Below are positions 1 to 10,573 of a stretch of 64,000 nucleotides of DNA, piece by piece. Within the stretch, counting starts at the first letter, position 1. The number at the start of each line of letters is the position of its first letter. Position numbers and translations under genes: made by a program. The DNA is taken from positions 87,613,741 through 87,677,740 of the forward strand of contig CM041465.1 of the NCBI GenBank assembly GCA_023213395.1, in the 5' to 3' direction. The stretch comes from Cycas panzhihuaensis (lineage: Eukaryota > Cycadophyta). The notes beneath the pieces were generated by a model. That model saw only the letters and a program-made list of their open reading frames with translations, did not search any database and was not told where the DNA came from.

Positions 1-1039
1 GGGAAGGCGTTCAAATATGTTTATTAGAATTATTTTTTGTGGCAAAAATTAAAGCATTTTAAGTCCTTTGAAAAGTTGAAAATGTCATTATTCATTTGTA
101 GAAAATCTAAGTTGAAGATTCTAGTAAGTGCAACAACTAGGGGACGTTTTGCAAGTTGTAAAAGAGGTAACATCAAGTTCTATACCAATCCCCTCTAATT
201 ACTTTTCAGTTTGCTGATAATGAACACACTTTTTTTCCAAAAGGCATAGGCCATATGTTGAAAATATTTGAGCATCTTTTAAGAAGAAATAAAAGAAGAT
301 TGAAATTTCAATGGGAAACAATATTTGTATGGTGGTAAATGGCCTCATAAGAGAGAGGGATTGATTAAAATGGCATTGATCATACTTTTCTTATTGAAAA
401 GATAACAATGGAACTAAATCAATAACCCTAGCTCAAAAACAACTAAATTATTTATCTAATTGTAAGAGCCATGCTAAAAGAAATTAAGATCAACTAGAAA
501 CTCAATTAGTTGCTATTAAAGCTAATTTAACATTACTTCTTCAAAAGAGATGAGAGTAAAGAAAGAGCAAGGAAAACCTTCTTTCAACTTCTATAATGAG
601 TTTTAGATTAAAAAACCATTTTTTTCGACTTCAACATAACTTGATCTAGCTCTACTCTCAGATGTTGAGAAACCTTGAAAGTCTTTTCTAATTTTGCTAC
701 AAAAAATACCATAAATAAGGTTGATTTAAAAGAAAAAATCCAATATGACAAAACTTATCATAAGCTTGGCTTTGAATTATTCTTAGCAAATGTTAATGGC
801 TTTACCCTAAATTTGGATGGTTCATAAAATCTTGTTGATTCTCTTTGGGCTTGGATTGGAAGTCTCTAAATTCTTCAGTAAGATGTTAATCTCACAAATG
901 ATCACATATTTGTATATATGTCAAAAGACAAATGATTGGTTTTGTTTATAAGTAGTGGACTATTGGAAGTATAGCAAAAAACGTTAAGTGGTGAACTTTG
1001 GTCTTCAAGTAGTAGTACTATTGATTACCAACCAGTCAT

Positions 1040-1615
1040 ATCTTCCTTAGTTAATGTTAAAAAAGATGTTATATAATTGCTTGGCAAGATTTGAATCAAT
1101 TTGAGCCCTATGTTAATGATTATTTAAATGGAAATTTAGAAGTCATTATTACATCATGGTCCTCATGGCAAAATTAGATTCCCAATGAGTCTTCCAAATA
1201 ATTTGTGAAATCTAATACTATAAGATATGGAAAGTCAATATAAATATTGATGATTTTTTTGTTAACATTGTCAATAAGTGTAGACAGAGAATTAAATAGC
1301 TTTATTGGTAAAAAAAAGCACAACAAACTACTACACTTCCTAGTCAAAAATGACACAAGGAATACTTTTCCTTGTTTTGCCAAGAGTTGTCCCAAGAAAC
1401 ATTACAAAAAGTCGACTTTGAAGAGTGTCCAATCCAAGAAGACCTTTTCCAAGGTATCACTGTCTCAAAAGACATATATCTAATTGTAGGTTGGTCCTAA
1501 AAGATGATGTTTTATTTGTTTCCCAAAAAGGGCATTATGCTAGAAATTGCGCTCGTAAGGTATTAAACAAAGTTAAAATGTTTTTGACTATTAAGATAGC
1601 CACTTAAGAGCTAAT
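1040..1615 (+). pseudogene. Degenerate structural (capsid/gag-like) polyprotein piece with zinc knuckle
   Basis: Read with frameshifts, this stretch gives a basic, Asn/Lys-rich protein piece. It contains a DDFFVNIVNK-type segment, then a cysteine/histidine-rich basic stretch (about 1370-1400), and then a CX2CX4HX4C zinc knuckle spread over a one-base shift at 1511-1553. A zinc knuckle preceded by a second Cys-rich cluster in a lysine-rich chain is typical of nucleic-acid-binding capsid/gag proteins of plant retroelements, and of endogenous pararetroviruses in particular. The second copy (58180-58560) preserves the same order. Several stops and shifts make it non-functional. Family placement is an inference, because no protease or RT follows. 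Confidence 0.45.
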
Positions 1616-1796
1616 CAACGATGCAGCCAAAGGTATGGTTAAAGAAAGGCACCACTTGTTGGAAATAAGTTATTGTACCCATTGACCTAATGGGCACATC
1701 ACCCATATTGTATTGTAATTGATTTTTTGATTTAATGATATATATTTACCTTAAAAAAAAAACAAAAGAAAGCCACTTAAGATTGCCAATTAATTG

Positions 1797-2640
1797 ATAG
1801 AATTGACAATTGTGATGGTGAGTTATACATTTATACATTCTTATTGAAGACAGAAGAGTTTAACGATGAGCTATTGGATGCTCCCTCCCTTCGTGAGCAT
1901 AAGATATTTTGTATTATTTTTTTCTAACGAGGTTGAAGAAACAATTGAAATCGACAGATGTACCATTTGTTCCAAAGAATTTGTCACAAGTGACACTAAT
2001 GAAACCATTGAAATGAACAAGTTTGAAATGGTCCATTTTAAATGTCACAATAATTAGTCTTGACTCATTAGTACTACCACTATTGTTACTATGTCCAAAA
2101 CAAAGACCTCATATAAAGTTGTCATCAAATCCTATCATCAAAGAGTGTTGATGAACCATTATTAGGAGAAGAGTTACAGATACTAAAAAAGATGGTCAAA
2201 ATCAACACGTCTTTACATTCCATTATAGATCTTTGTAAATAATTCATGGCAGAAGGCGGTTGCATTTTGTGACACAACAACCACTTTAAATATGGTTGGA
2301 TCTCAACTCCTTGAAGGGTTATGGAACAATATGTCGATGTCATTATCCTTAGAAACCCATAATGGCTCAATTTCTATTTCAAAGTATGTACTTTCAGTTT
2401 TTGTTAAAATGGGAGATGATATGACTATGCAATCTCAATTATGTGAATACTTTGATCCTTCTAGTATTACTATGTATGCCATTCCTCGATTTAATTGGCC
2501 CATTTGCCATCAATAGAGATTATTTTGTTGCTACAATCTAAGGAGAGGCAATGTTGCTAGTGAAGGTGCAATGTACCATTGGCTATTAGATTTAAACATT
2601 TGCAAGATTACAATAAGCTACAATTATAAATCAAGATCGT
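1797..2640 (+). pseudogene. Conserved but unrecognised coding relic downstream of the zinc knuckle
   Basis: Downstream of the knuckle both repeat copies keep the same peptide-like pieces. The first is an acidic/Ile-rich segment with a CX2C pair (CTICSKEF at about 1951-1980) ending in a His-Phe-Lys-Cys motif near 2035. A second open stretch lies at about 2292-2516 and contains CEYFDPSSITMYA. The copy at 58640-59320 shows the same peptides with scattered substitutions and different frame breaks, so protein-level conservation before duplication is likely. I do not recognise the family. By position it would be a later part of the same polyprotein. Confidence 0.35.
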
Positions 2641-2769
2641 ATGATAGTTTGGCGATGCATTAAATTAGGATTTGATAAAGGATTAAATGATTAATTAAAA
2701 TTTAAGCGTTTAAGGTGGTAACTTTGTTGAGTGTTAGATCAACAATTTTTTTCTTCATCATTCTTTACA

Positions 2770-3100
2770 TCATTCATGATGTAAACAATAGTGAAGAACA
2801 TAACATTTCCTAGAGGGAGTCTTTGAAGAACTTATGAAGTTGAATTGTACTCTCTTCACAATTCTAAAGTATATAGAAATATTTACAATAATGTTCATGA
2901 TTGACAACACTGGTACTAGTTGCAAATTGCAAGCATGGAAGACTTTTAAAGTAAATATCGATGTCATGAGTGATCTATAGCATAGTGGCTTGACATATAT
3001 AGATTTTGCTCTTCTAGTTTTTCCTTGCCCCAAGTTGGTTTGCCTACTTTTCGAATACCTCAATCTGTGAGAGAGAATTATCATTAACACAAATAGCTAG
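2770..3100. pseudogene. Conserved block, open on both strands, unassigned
   Basis: This block is open for 106 codons on the minus strand (3090-2770). On the plus strand it is also largely open, reading FEELMKLNCTLF near 2825. Its counterpart at 59550-59830 is again open on the minus strand for 76 codons, with nearly the same residues in the shared part. I cannot tell which strand was coding. No known domain is recognised. The plus strand agrees with the orientation of the rest of the repeat, which makes the minus reading more likely a shadow. Confidence 0.25.
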
Positions 3101-3319
3101 GTAATTTGTGGTCTTTTGCCAAATAATTTTCAAAGGATTTTTTGTCTACTCGATCCCACCATACTCATTGATGAGATTAAGTTTGAACAGTTATAAAGAA
3201 GGATAAATAATTAAGAAAGAATATATCATATTGACACTTAGAGAAACTCAAGCTTGATAGGAAAAGAGATGGTTTGAAAGTATAAGTTTTTGTTGAATGC
3301 ATCAATTTCCTACCATCTA

Positions 3320-3655
3320 GGAATTTAACACTCATCGATCATATAAGTGAGTTAAGTATGCATTCATTGCTTTTGTTTATAATTTGATTATTTATTTTCA
3401 TGATTATGCGCTTGTAAATGCTACTTGATCTTACTTGTGATGTGATGATAAGTGTGCTCACTTTTATTACTTTATGATGATCCTAACTATGCTCAATGGC
3501 ATTTATTCCTTGTTCACTTGGGTCCCTTATATTCAGAGACACTCTTAAGCGCTTTCATGAGCACTTCCATCCCCTTTTTGGGACTATTTTTTCCTTTTTT
3601 TTCATTACTGTTAATCAATTATTGGTCATTGACCCCTTTTTTAGCCACTTTAACT
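3320..3655 (+). repeat. 5' fragment of the Tat-like gypsy LTR, truncated by deletion
   Basis: The sequence from TCATCGATCATA onward matches 11145-11460 and 60105-60430 almost base for base, including CTCAATGGCATTTATTCC and the CACTTGGGTCCC stretch. In the other two copies homology to each other continues for another 230 bp. Here it stops at about 3650 and jumps directly into gag sequence that lies 3 kb further on in the right-hand copy (63490). The copy has therefore lost the rest of the LTR, the primer site and the gag start. The 197-codon open frame at 3452-4045 runs through this junction and is partly LTR, so it is not one natural protein. Confidence 0.6.
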
Positions 3656-5480
3656 AATGCGAGATTGATCCTACCCTCATATTTTACCCCACCTTTCCTA
3701 TGGAATTTGGGACTTCACTCATCTATCACCCAACCTTTTGGGGTTTGGGCAAACCCTACTATTCCACCTCATTCAATACCCCAACCATCTATTGTTGGGG
3801 GTAGGGCAAGTCTTATTCCACAATCTACTCAAATTGTGGTGGTGCGTACCCCTACCCCATATGTCCCAGTTGGCTACATACCCAAAAAGTGGGGGTATAT
3901 CAGGCCTCAACCCTATCACACATACAAAGTGAATTTGCTTCATCCATATGGGATAGCCCCTCCATTTGGGGGCCCATACGGTCAAAACCCACTTCGGCGT
4001 CCCTCTGTTTATCCTCCTACACCTTTGAATATGATTTTCTATTAAGGAACTCCAATGTAAAGGGAAATGCCTCACTAAGCTTAAACCATTATTAATGCGT
4101 GGTAAGCACCCACTTAGGTTGTTCAAGCCCCTCTTAGCTACGGTTATTTCCATGGGAACCCTAGGTATAGAGGAAATATACCTCATGCAGCCAACCCACC
4201 TCTAGTTAGGGGTAATCCTTCAACCTGTTCAACCATATCAAACCTACCATCAAGGGCATCACCTCTATGGTGCTATCAAAGGCCAATGTCCTTATGAATT
4301 ACAACTTTGACCTATGGACTCATGGCCCCAACCTGCAACATGCTCGTACATTGACTATATGAGTAGTTCTTTGCCCTCGATGTGCTCAGGAACAACTTGT
4401 CACCCCATCTACCTCAAGTTCCTAAGTTTGGTGGGACAACTCAACAAGATCCTACAAACTAGGTTAAAGCTTTTACCATGGCATGTATGGATTACCTACC
4501 CTATGATATTATGATGAAGTTGTTCTTGCACTCCCTCCATAAGGATGCTCTTAAATGATTTTATGGTCAATCCGCACATTCTATTCACACCTTCCAATAA
4601 CTAGTTGACACTTTTGTTAGCTATTTTGACATGCCTAAACCTTTCGAGAGTGGGGGCTAAGACCCTCCTCTCCCTTAAACAAGGTCCTAACGAGCTTAGC
4701 AAGGATCTTGTTAGGCACTTCCATGACCTCCTTTATTCTTCTAAGGCCACATTGCCTAAAGAGTTGAAGTGAGATATTTTTATTAATGCCCTACGTCCCA
4801 AGGTGCAAGTGGAAGTGCTCAAAATGGGCGCCACCACATATAAGAGTGCAATAGGCAAATACCTTGCCTTTGGGTTTATTAAGATCTAGATGATAATCAA
4901 GAAGTTCACCAAACCAACTTGGAGACATGAAGCTTCTACACAACCTAAAGGACTAAACTCCGTGTTGGTACTATCGATAAGATTATAAATTCCCTCACTT
5001 TTATCGTTCACTCATTCAAAAAAATAATTTTGGACCTTAAGCTACAACTTAAGCCACTGAAAGGTGGAATTTGTAACCTCAATGTCAACAAAACCATTGA
5101 CCTTTTCATCAAATTACCCAACAACCTTATCAGCTTAAGGGTAACAAAGGAGATACTCCCCTTGTTGTCAAGAAGCGGTGTTGGGTCCATTAGAGTTATG
5201 CCCATGATGACGATCATCATTGGACTTAACACCCAGAGCTCTAACCTCTTCGAGAGCCTTCTACACCTCCAACATTGAGGCCCAACCTTGATCAACAAAT
5301 CTATAAGGATTCCTTCCTTCAACATCATGGTGGTTCTAAGTCTTGGGCATCAAATGTTAAGGGCAAATCCCCATAGACCCAAATTGCCACTTCTCAACCA
5401 AGTGGTGTGCAATAAGAGCAATATTAGCCTTTGGCAAAGGCCTAATCCACTAAATTGGGAGAAGTTGTTGAACATTATAA
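3655..5480 (+). pseudogene. Ty3/gypsy gag relic (proline-rich N-part and capsid-like domain)
   Basis: Gag forms the particle and binds the element RNA. The first part (3655-4045) encodes a Pro/Tyr/Gln-rich chain with repeated PHSIPQPS- and GPYGQNP-like pieces, also present at 63490-63860. A retrotransposon-gag (capsid) domain follows at about 4405-4900. Recognisable pieces, with frame changes, are PQVPKFGGTTQQDPTN, a DALK-FYGQS piece and the FLTDTF-equivalent LVDTFVSYF, then a stretch equivalent to GPNELSKDLVRHFHDLL near 4685. This pattern is typical of plant Tat/Athila-type gypsy gags. Many stops and frameshifts are present and the start codon region has been deleted. Downstream (4900-5480) is lysine/serine-rich gag tail with no clear zinc knuckle. 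Confidence 0.65.
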
Positions 5481-6400
5481 TGTAAAGGGTAAGTGTATTA
5501 TTCCCCACCCACTGTTACCTGAGTTCAAGCAACTTGGGAAGCTAACACTTCCTCTCTTAACCGTCAACCTACTGAGATCCCTATGCTCCCCAAGGTTATC
5601 CTCGTCCATCTTGGTCGTTACAGCATGAGGAGGGTGCTCCCCCAATCTACTTGTAAAGGGAAGCCCTTGTCCATCATCGAGGAGCTTTAGTCTGTCTCTA
5701 CTAGCATGTCCATGATGGGTGTTTTATAAAGTTGCCCCAATCAATGACAATTACTCTTGAATGCATTAAGACCTTGTGAGGCTAGTTCTATTTTTGTTAA
5801 GCAATCAACTAAACCTCTTTTGTGAATTGACCCAGGGGAATCCCCTTCCTCAGAGAAGACAAAGTGCCAACTCCTCTTCACCTATGGGATAGCATATCAT
5901 CCATTAATGCCATACTTGCCCGTATGCTCAAAGAGTTGGGTCAATTAATGGATGATATGCTATCCCATAGGTGTCCTACAAAGGATGGTTGTTGATAGCA
6001 TATCATCCATTAATGCCATACTTGCCCGTATGCTCAAAGAGTTGGGCATTGATGCCCTTGAGCCTATTGTTGAGGATATGATGGCTTCTCCAAGCCCCCC
6101 TTAGGGATGGTCATCATTGCCCTTACCCTTAAGGATAAAATTATCCCCATTGAGATTATTGTCTTGGATATTGACATGGACTAGAACCTCCTTCTAAGGA
6201 TGCCATGGTTTAACCAAATGGAGGGTATTTGTTCCAATCTTTGGGGACAACTCAAATTTGTTTATAATGGAAAGATTCATACCATACAACACCATGAGTG
6301 GAGCCAATCTGACCTCCAACAATCCATACAAGCCTGTTTTAATAATGAGAAGAACAAGGAAGAATTAGGTTCTTCGTTCTAGGATGAAAGACCCAAGTTT
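5481..6400 (+). pseudogene. Ty3/gypsy protease-region relic
   Basis: The clearest part is at 6110-6382. A hydrophobic run (IIALTLKDK, IEIIVLDIDMD) leads into RMPWFNQM and then GQLKFVYNGKIHTI. This corresponds to the conserved plant gypsy segment after the protease core (LGRPW...KF..NG...I). A canonical D-S/T-G active site was not found. The region carrying it (5600-5900) is badly frameshifted and holds a local inversion/duplication at 5888-6046. The order gag then protease fits a gypsy pol, but reverse transcriptase does not follow in the next 3.5 kb. Confidence 0.5.
5881..6046 (+). repeat. Compound local rearrangement: 53-bp direct repeat enclosing a 28-bp inverted copy
   Basis: Positions 5888-5940 and 5994-6046 are identical over 53 bp. 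Between them, 5944-5971 is the exact reverse complement of 5881-5908. The three blocks together read forward-reverse-forward, separated by loops of 35 and 22 bp. This is what a replication template switch (fold-back followed by return) leaves behind. All three lie inside the gypsy protease relic and break its frame. The perfect identity means the event is much younger than the surrounding decay. Confidence 0.85.
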
Positions 6401-6870
6401 GACCATGGCTTGATCCTTCTCAAGTTAAACATGATTCACTTTGTATCTATAGGTGTGGGGAACTATAGATATGTGGGTATCCTTAATGATCATGAGTTTG
6501 GTGATGGAGATGCCCTTGTTGAAAGCATAAATATATTCAATCATGTTGGGGATACCACTCCCCCCACCCTTGCACAAGACTCCTTGCCTTGACCTTCTCT
6601 CATACTTAGCCCTAATATTGATTCTATTGTGGGTGATGGAGCTTATTTTGGAAGATCCTTCCTTTGACTCTTTATGGGAGATTTTCAATACTCATCATTC
6701 ACCATCGACAGATCTTTTTCAATCCATTGAGCTCCCACACTGGGATGACTATCCTGAAGAATCCCAACAACTCATAGATTTGGCCCATGATGCCAACCTT
6801 GATTTACTCCTTTCCCTCCCCCAAGTTGGTGACAAGTCGGCCTTGGAGCATAATTATTTATAAAACAATT
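6400..6870 (+). pseudogene. Acidic spacer of the gypsy polyprotein, partly open
   Basis: Two overlapping open stretches (6410-6592 and 6543-6863) encode acidic, Leu/Asp/Ser-rich peptide ending in a segment with HWDDYPEES and DANLDLLLSLPQ. This continues directly from the protease relic on the same strand. It resembles the poorly conserved linker between protease and reverse transcriptase of plant Tat-type elements in position and composition only. No catalytic motif is visible. Confidence 0.35.
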
Positions 6871-7789
6871 GGGGCCTTGTCCAAGTACTCAACATTGCTA
6901 AGTCCCTAACCATAAGACTTCTTACTTTATTACTAGGTGGTGGCACTACCATCACAACCATTGTCACATGCACAATTTCGACACACGATAACATCCTAAT
7001 AACTTTTAATGCCTGTCACAATGTGGGAGGGTGCATTGGCCTACATGGCAACCAACCCAAGTAGCACGCCCTCGAAATGGCCAATTCCTTAACAAATACT
7101 ACATTTGATGCCAAGGCACATCACCCTAAATAAAAAGACATAAATAGAATAATAATCTATAAAAAATTATATATTAGGAGATGTAAGTAGCCACAGATCT
7201 ACATGGCCTCCTTCCCTTTCGGGCATATCCCTTGGGGGAATTACACTCCACGTTAATGTAGTTTGCCATACTATTGGTACTTTTTTTTTGTTGGTTTTGT
7301 AGGGTACTCCTCATGGCTCTCATATAAAATGTGCATATGTGCACTTATGAAAAACAAAATAAATAAAGAGATATATCCCATTACAAATGTAAACTTAGTA
7401 CAACTTTATAAATAAAATCATCTATGATATGTGATAAAACAAAATGCATGATGATCAATGGTCTGTTACACTACTAGCTATCCATGTGATACACATATAT
7501 GTATATCCATATATCTACATATCTACAATAAACTTAAAACATATTACATTTCCATAACCATAATATAAAACACATGTCAAACTAATGGGGAGCTCAAGTT
7601 AACATCCTATCAATACATATACATTAGCAAAAACGGTGAGACCATATGCAAGGGAGCTCGTGGTTATGTGAGGAGATAATATAATGCTTAATCAACCATC
7701 GTTCTCTCATCTCACCCTTATGGAACATGCTTACCTCTCCCAAAATAGCACAAAATACCTAGATCATGGATCCCCCTCTCATCCTCTCT
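6871..7789. other. Intergenic, AT-rich; no gene recognised
   Basis: No coding pattern, LTR boundary or RNA gene was seen. The expected reverse transcriptase of the gypsy element to the left is absent. The block contains simple TATA-rich runs around 7490-7530 and a T9 tract near 7281. Confidence 0.5.
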
Positions 7790-9120
7790 AGGATTCCCCT
7801 TCCTCGGGAGACCCTCTACCCTCTATGCTAGAGCGTCTCAACTGGTTTACTTGGCTTGCCTCGTCTCGTCTCTGTTGTCTCTCAGTCATCCTCTGCGATG
7901 GTGTATGAGTACGCAATGATCTAGTTGCTATAATCTCAACCATTCACTGTTAAGACATAAGCACTTAATCCCTCTCCTTGATCAACTAGTTTATGTTGTT
8001 TGTCATATTCTCTACTTGGGTCTGCAGTGTAACTATTTGTACCTTTACCTCGGGTATCGTCTATATCGACTCTGCCATTGGGGTTACTTGGCCTTGAAGT
8101 TGGGAAATGGTCATCCTATTTACCCTCCATATCTTGAGGGACCTCATCAGAGGTGCAAATACTCCTAGGTGTGGGCAGGCTAGTGTCGACAGTCCTGTGC
8201 CCTCCATGAAAAGTTGCCTTCCTTGTACACCTAAGATAGCAATAAGTCCAACACTGTCTTCACGAAGACACCTATGAATTACTCCAACTCTGCACCATAA
8301 TATAAAGAAAAGGATCACTCTGAATATCATGTGAAACCAACATAAATATAAATATAAATATAAATATAAAGCTAAACTACATTAAGTATGTGAAAGGAAG
8401 GGTGTAGGTTGAGAGTATATCGTTGGCGTCATCAACACCTCCTCCTATTGCTTGTTTCTCTCCTTCCATGTCTCCAATTAGACACTTCTTTAGCCCTTGC
8501 TCTGGTTCAAATCCCTCTACAACTGTTGGAACCTCCTTTGTTGCCTCGATCTATTATGGGGGCATTACTATGCCCCTACATTCAACATCTGCAAGCTCCT
8601 CTTTGTCTAAGTCCTAGTAGACCCTATTGTAAGAGTCCCGTATAAACCTTTATACTGTGAGATCGTCTAGCGAGCTGGCATAAATACCTTGTCTTATTAC
8701 AATGACTGGTCCCATGCCCCTAAACCAAGTAAGCCACCTATGGATCAATGGGTCATCGATTGCTATAGATTGTGGCCCTCTGTGGGGGTGCCCTCCCATG
8801 CAGTAACTAAAAAATTAGTGTTGTAGAAGGGAGTAGTATGGGAGTCCCCTTAAGCCAGCCTCCCTAATCTTATCTAGTTGGCATGTCAAATTATAGTGGA
8901 TCAAGCTGGCTTAGTTAAACCTTTTCCTAGCCTTACATCGTGACACACAATCAAACCAACCTTTGGGGAACATTGAGTAAATGTGTCACATCATTACTCA
9001 AAATAAGATTGCACATACTATGAGCTTTCACACTTGCAGAACTTATGTCGATCTTAAGTGCGTAGGAAGGTCAATCCCTCGCTGATCCCACTCTTTGTCG
9101 TCATAGAAATATATGGCTAT
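7790..9120 (-). pseudogene. Antisense orphan coding relic, unrecognised (globular N-part, coiled-coil C-part)
   Basis: Read right to left, a long protein-like sequence emerges with only scattered stops. From 9120 it gives YDDKEWDQRGID, then PKGWFDCVSRCKARKRFN and ASLIHYNLTCQLDKIREAG near 8950-8870, then GHPHRGPQSIAIDDPLIHRW near 8770. An acidic tail EELADVECRGIVMPP follows to ~8410. After a gap holding an ATAAAT microsatellite and a possible splice acceptor (GGTGCAG near 8290), a coiled-coil-like part follows: MTISQLQGQV near 8110, VQIVTLQTQVENM and an Arg/Glu/Gln-rich tail to ~7790. It is opposite in sense to the gypsy gag and RNase H around it. I do not recognise the family. Antisense genes have been reported in some plant Tat-type elements, which would fit, but a captured host gene is possible. 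Confidence 0.45.
8343..8370. repeat. (ATAAAT)n microsatellite
   Basis: TAAATA units are repeated without interruption for 28 bp. The tract lies between the two parts of the antisense coding relic, possibly in an intron. Confidence 0.9.
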
Positions 9121-9599
9121 TGTTCTATGCATCTTGTCATTGTTGGATAAGGCTCCTAGTTATGACATTGTCCCTGTATACGATACTCCTAATATCCATC
9201 GAATATCTCCATCACCTATTTGAGGCAAGTGAAATACTTGCCTTGCTTGGTCCTAATGGGACACAATATCCACCAACAATCGTTGGTATAACAATACTGC
9301 TATGAGTTGACCAACTAATATAATTTGTAATGCCTCAAAGTCTACTACATCATGGCTCCTATCCCTGTGATCAGACCAAACATGGTTGGTTCGATATACT
9401 CCCTATTAGTCACAACCAATATTACCTACAAGTCACCATAACATTAGTCAGATATCAAATCACTTATAAACATACTCAAAACTAAACTATAATTTGGAAT
9501 TTACTTAATTTCGTCGAGTAATGTCAAACCCATGATTATTAAATTATTATAATTATCCATTTGATGTGTACTAAGGGGTCATAGTGCATGCACTTCTTA

Positions 9600-9877
9600 A
9601 TGTTGTAGGTCATTAGTTAACCAAGTGGTTCCTGATATGGGATTAGATAGCCATTGAGTGATATGTATTATAAATATGTATTAGTTTATCATAATATAAT
9701 TTGGAAGCGATTATTTCCAATAAGCATATTGTGTTATGTGTTTGTCCATATTTGTTCTTTATTTATTCACTTATATAACTCAATAATTCATAGTCTTGAT
9801 CTTAGGCATGTATATTTCTTTATATTTTGTAGAAGTGATGTTATATAGTCTTGGACCTATTATATATTTCTAATAAG
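9600..9877 (+). repeat. Relic copia-type LTR end (solo) upstream of a primer site
   Basis: The AT-rich stretch ending at TTCTAATAAG immediately precedes a decayed initiator-Met tRNA primer site, as the end of a 5' LTR would. A plausible start is the TG at ~9633. No partner LTR is found inside the window and no copia gag follows, so this is a truncated or solo remnant. Confidence 0.4.
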
Positions 9878-9893
9878 TGGTATTAGAGTTAGG
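9878..9893 (+). other. Decayed primer-binding site for initiator Met-tRNA
   Basis: TGGTATTAGAGTTAGG matches the plant initiator-Met tRNA primer site TGGTATCAGAGC with C-to-T changes only in the shared part. The same site in better condition occurs in Copia-C (52504-52516) and on the minus strand of the chromovirus (38705-38692). Confidence 0.55.
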
Positions 9894-10573
9894 TTTATTA
9901 GAACCTAGTTTGACCCCAGTTAGGTTGTAAGACAATGAGTGTGTCCAAGTCTCAATGTTTTGATTTAGAACTTATTTACATATGCTTGTTTGTGACTAAT
10001 GAAAATGGTAGTTTATTTGTCAGGTGAAGATTTGTTGTAGGTTGTGATGCTTTCAAACCATGGTTTTGCAGGGTACCTTGAGTATGTTGGGGCATGAACA
10101 TTGAAATCTAACCAAAAGAATAGGTGTTGCAGTTATGTTGAATTCCACAAAGGTTTGATACTATTTTATTTGTTTTTAGACTGTTATATAAATATTTTGC
10201 CAATATACATGTAAGTGTTGTATGTGAGATTGAGAATGGGGCTTTTGAAGTAGGCTTGATTACCATGTTAAAGCCAGTGATGTGTCAGATAGGCTATTAT
10301 TCTCTCTGTCATGTGATGAAGTGATCATGATTCAAGATGAGGGTTTTGTGGTATAAGTTGGTGTAGTATATGGTTTGCTTATGAGAGAACAATGACGTGT
10401 TGTGTCTATAAGATGCAGAACTTGCTAATCTCTTAAGAACCTACATTTTTTTAAGAAAGCTATCGGTAGTGTGTATGTGCAACGAGGGTTTGCAGGTTTG
10501 TTTATTAAAATTATATTAAACGATTGCAACTAAGTTGGTCATTATTTTCTCCATGTCATTACTACTCTACACA
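9894..10573. other. No gene recognised
   Basis: The first 150 bp could be leader of the copia remnant. The rest is AT-rich with no readable protein. Confidence 0.4.

Larger units (their letters stand above)
1..3310 (+). repeat. Left copy of a long, degenerate direct repeat of retroelement-like coding DNA
   Basis: This block aligns with 45811-46103, 51663-52310 and 57939-~60090, which together form a second copy once two later insertions are removed. Matching landmarks are the stretch beginning GGGAAGG(C/T)GTTCAAATAT, the GTATGGTGGTA(A/G)ATGGC stretch near 330/51690, the zinc-knuckle block near 1500/58480 and the block near 2800/59600. The copies differ by many substitutions and small indels, so the duplication is old. 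Short conserved peptide pieces are readable in changing frames, including a probable coiled coil near 480-550. No reverse transcriptase or integrase was found in it. The left edge is cut by the window start. Its family is not recognised; a pararetrovirus-like or LTR-retroelement structural polyprotein are the two options. Confidence 0.75.

Noticed and set aside
5008-5328. Overlapping open frames on both strands
   Set aside because: They sit in the gag tail relic; the plus strand belongs to the broken gag and the minus frame is a shadow.
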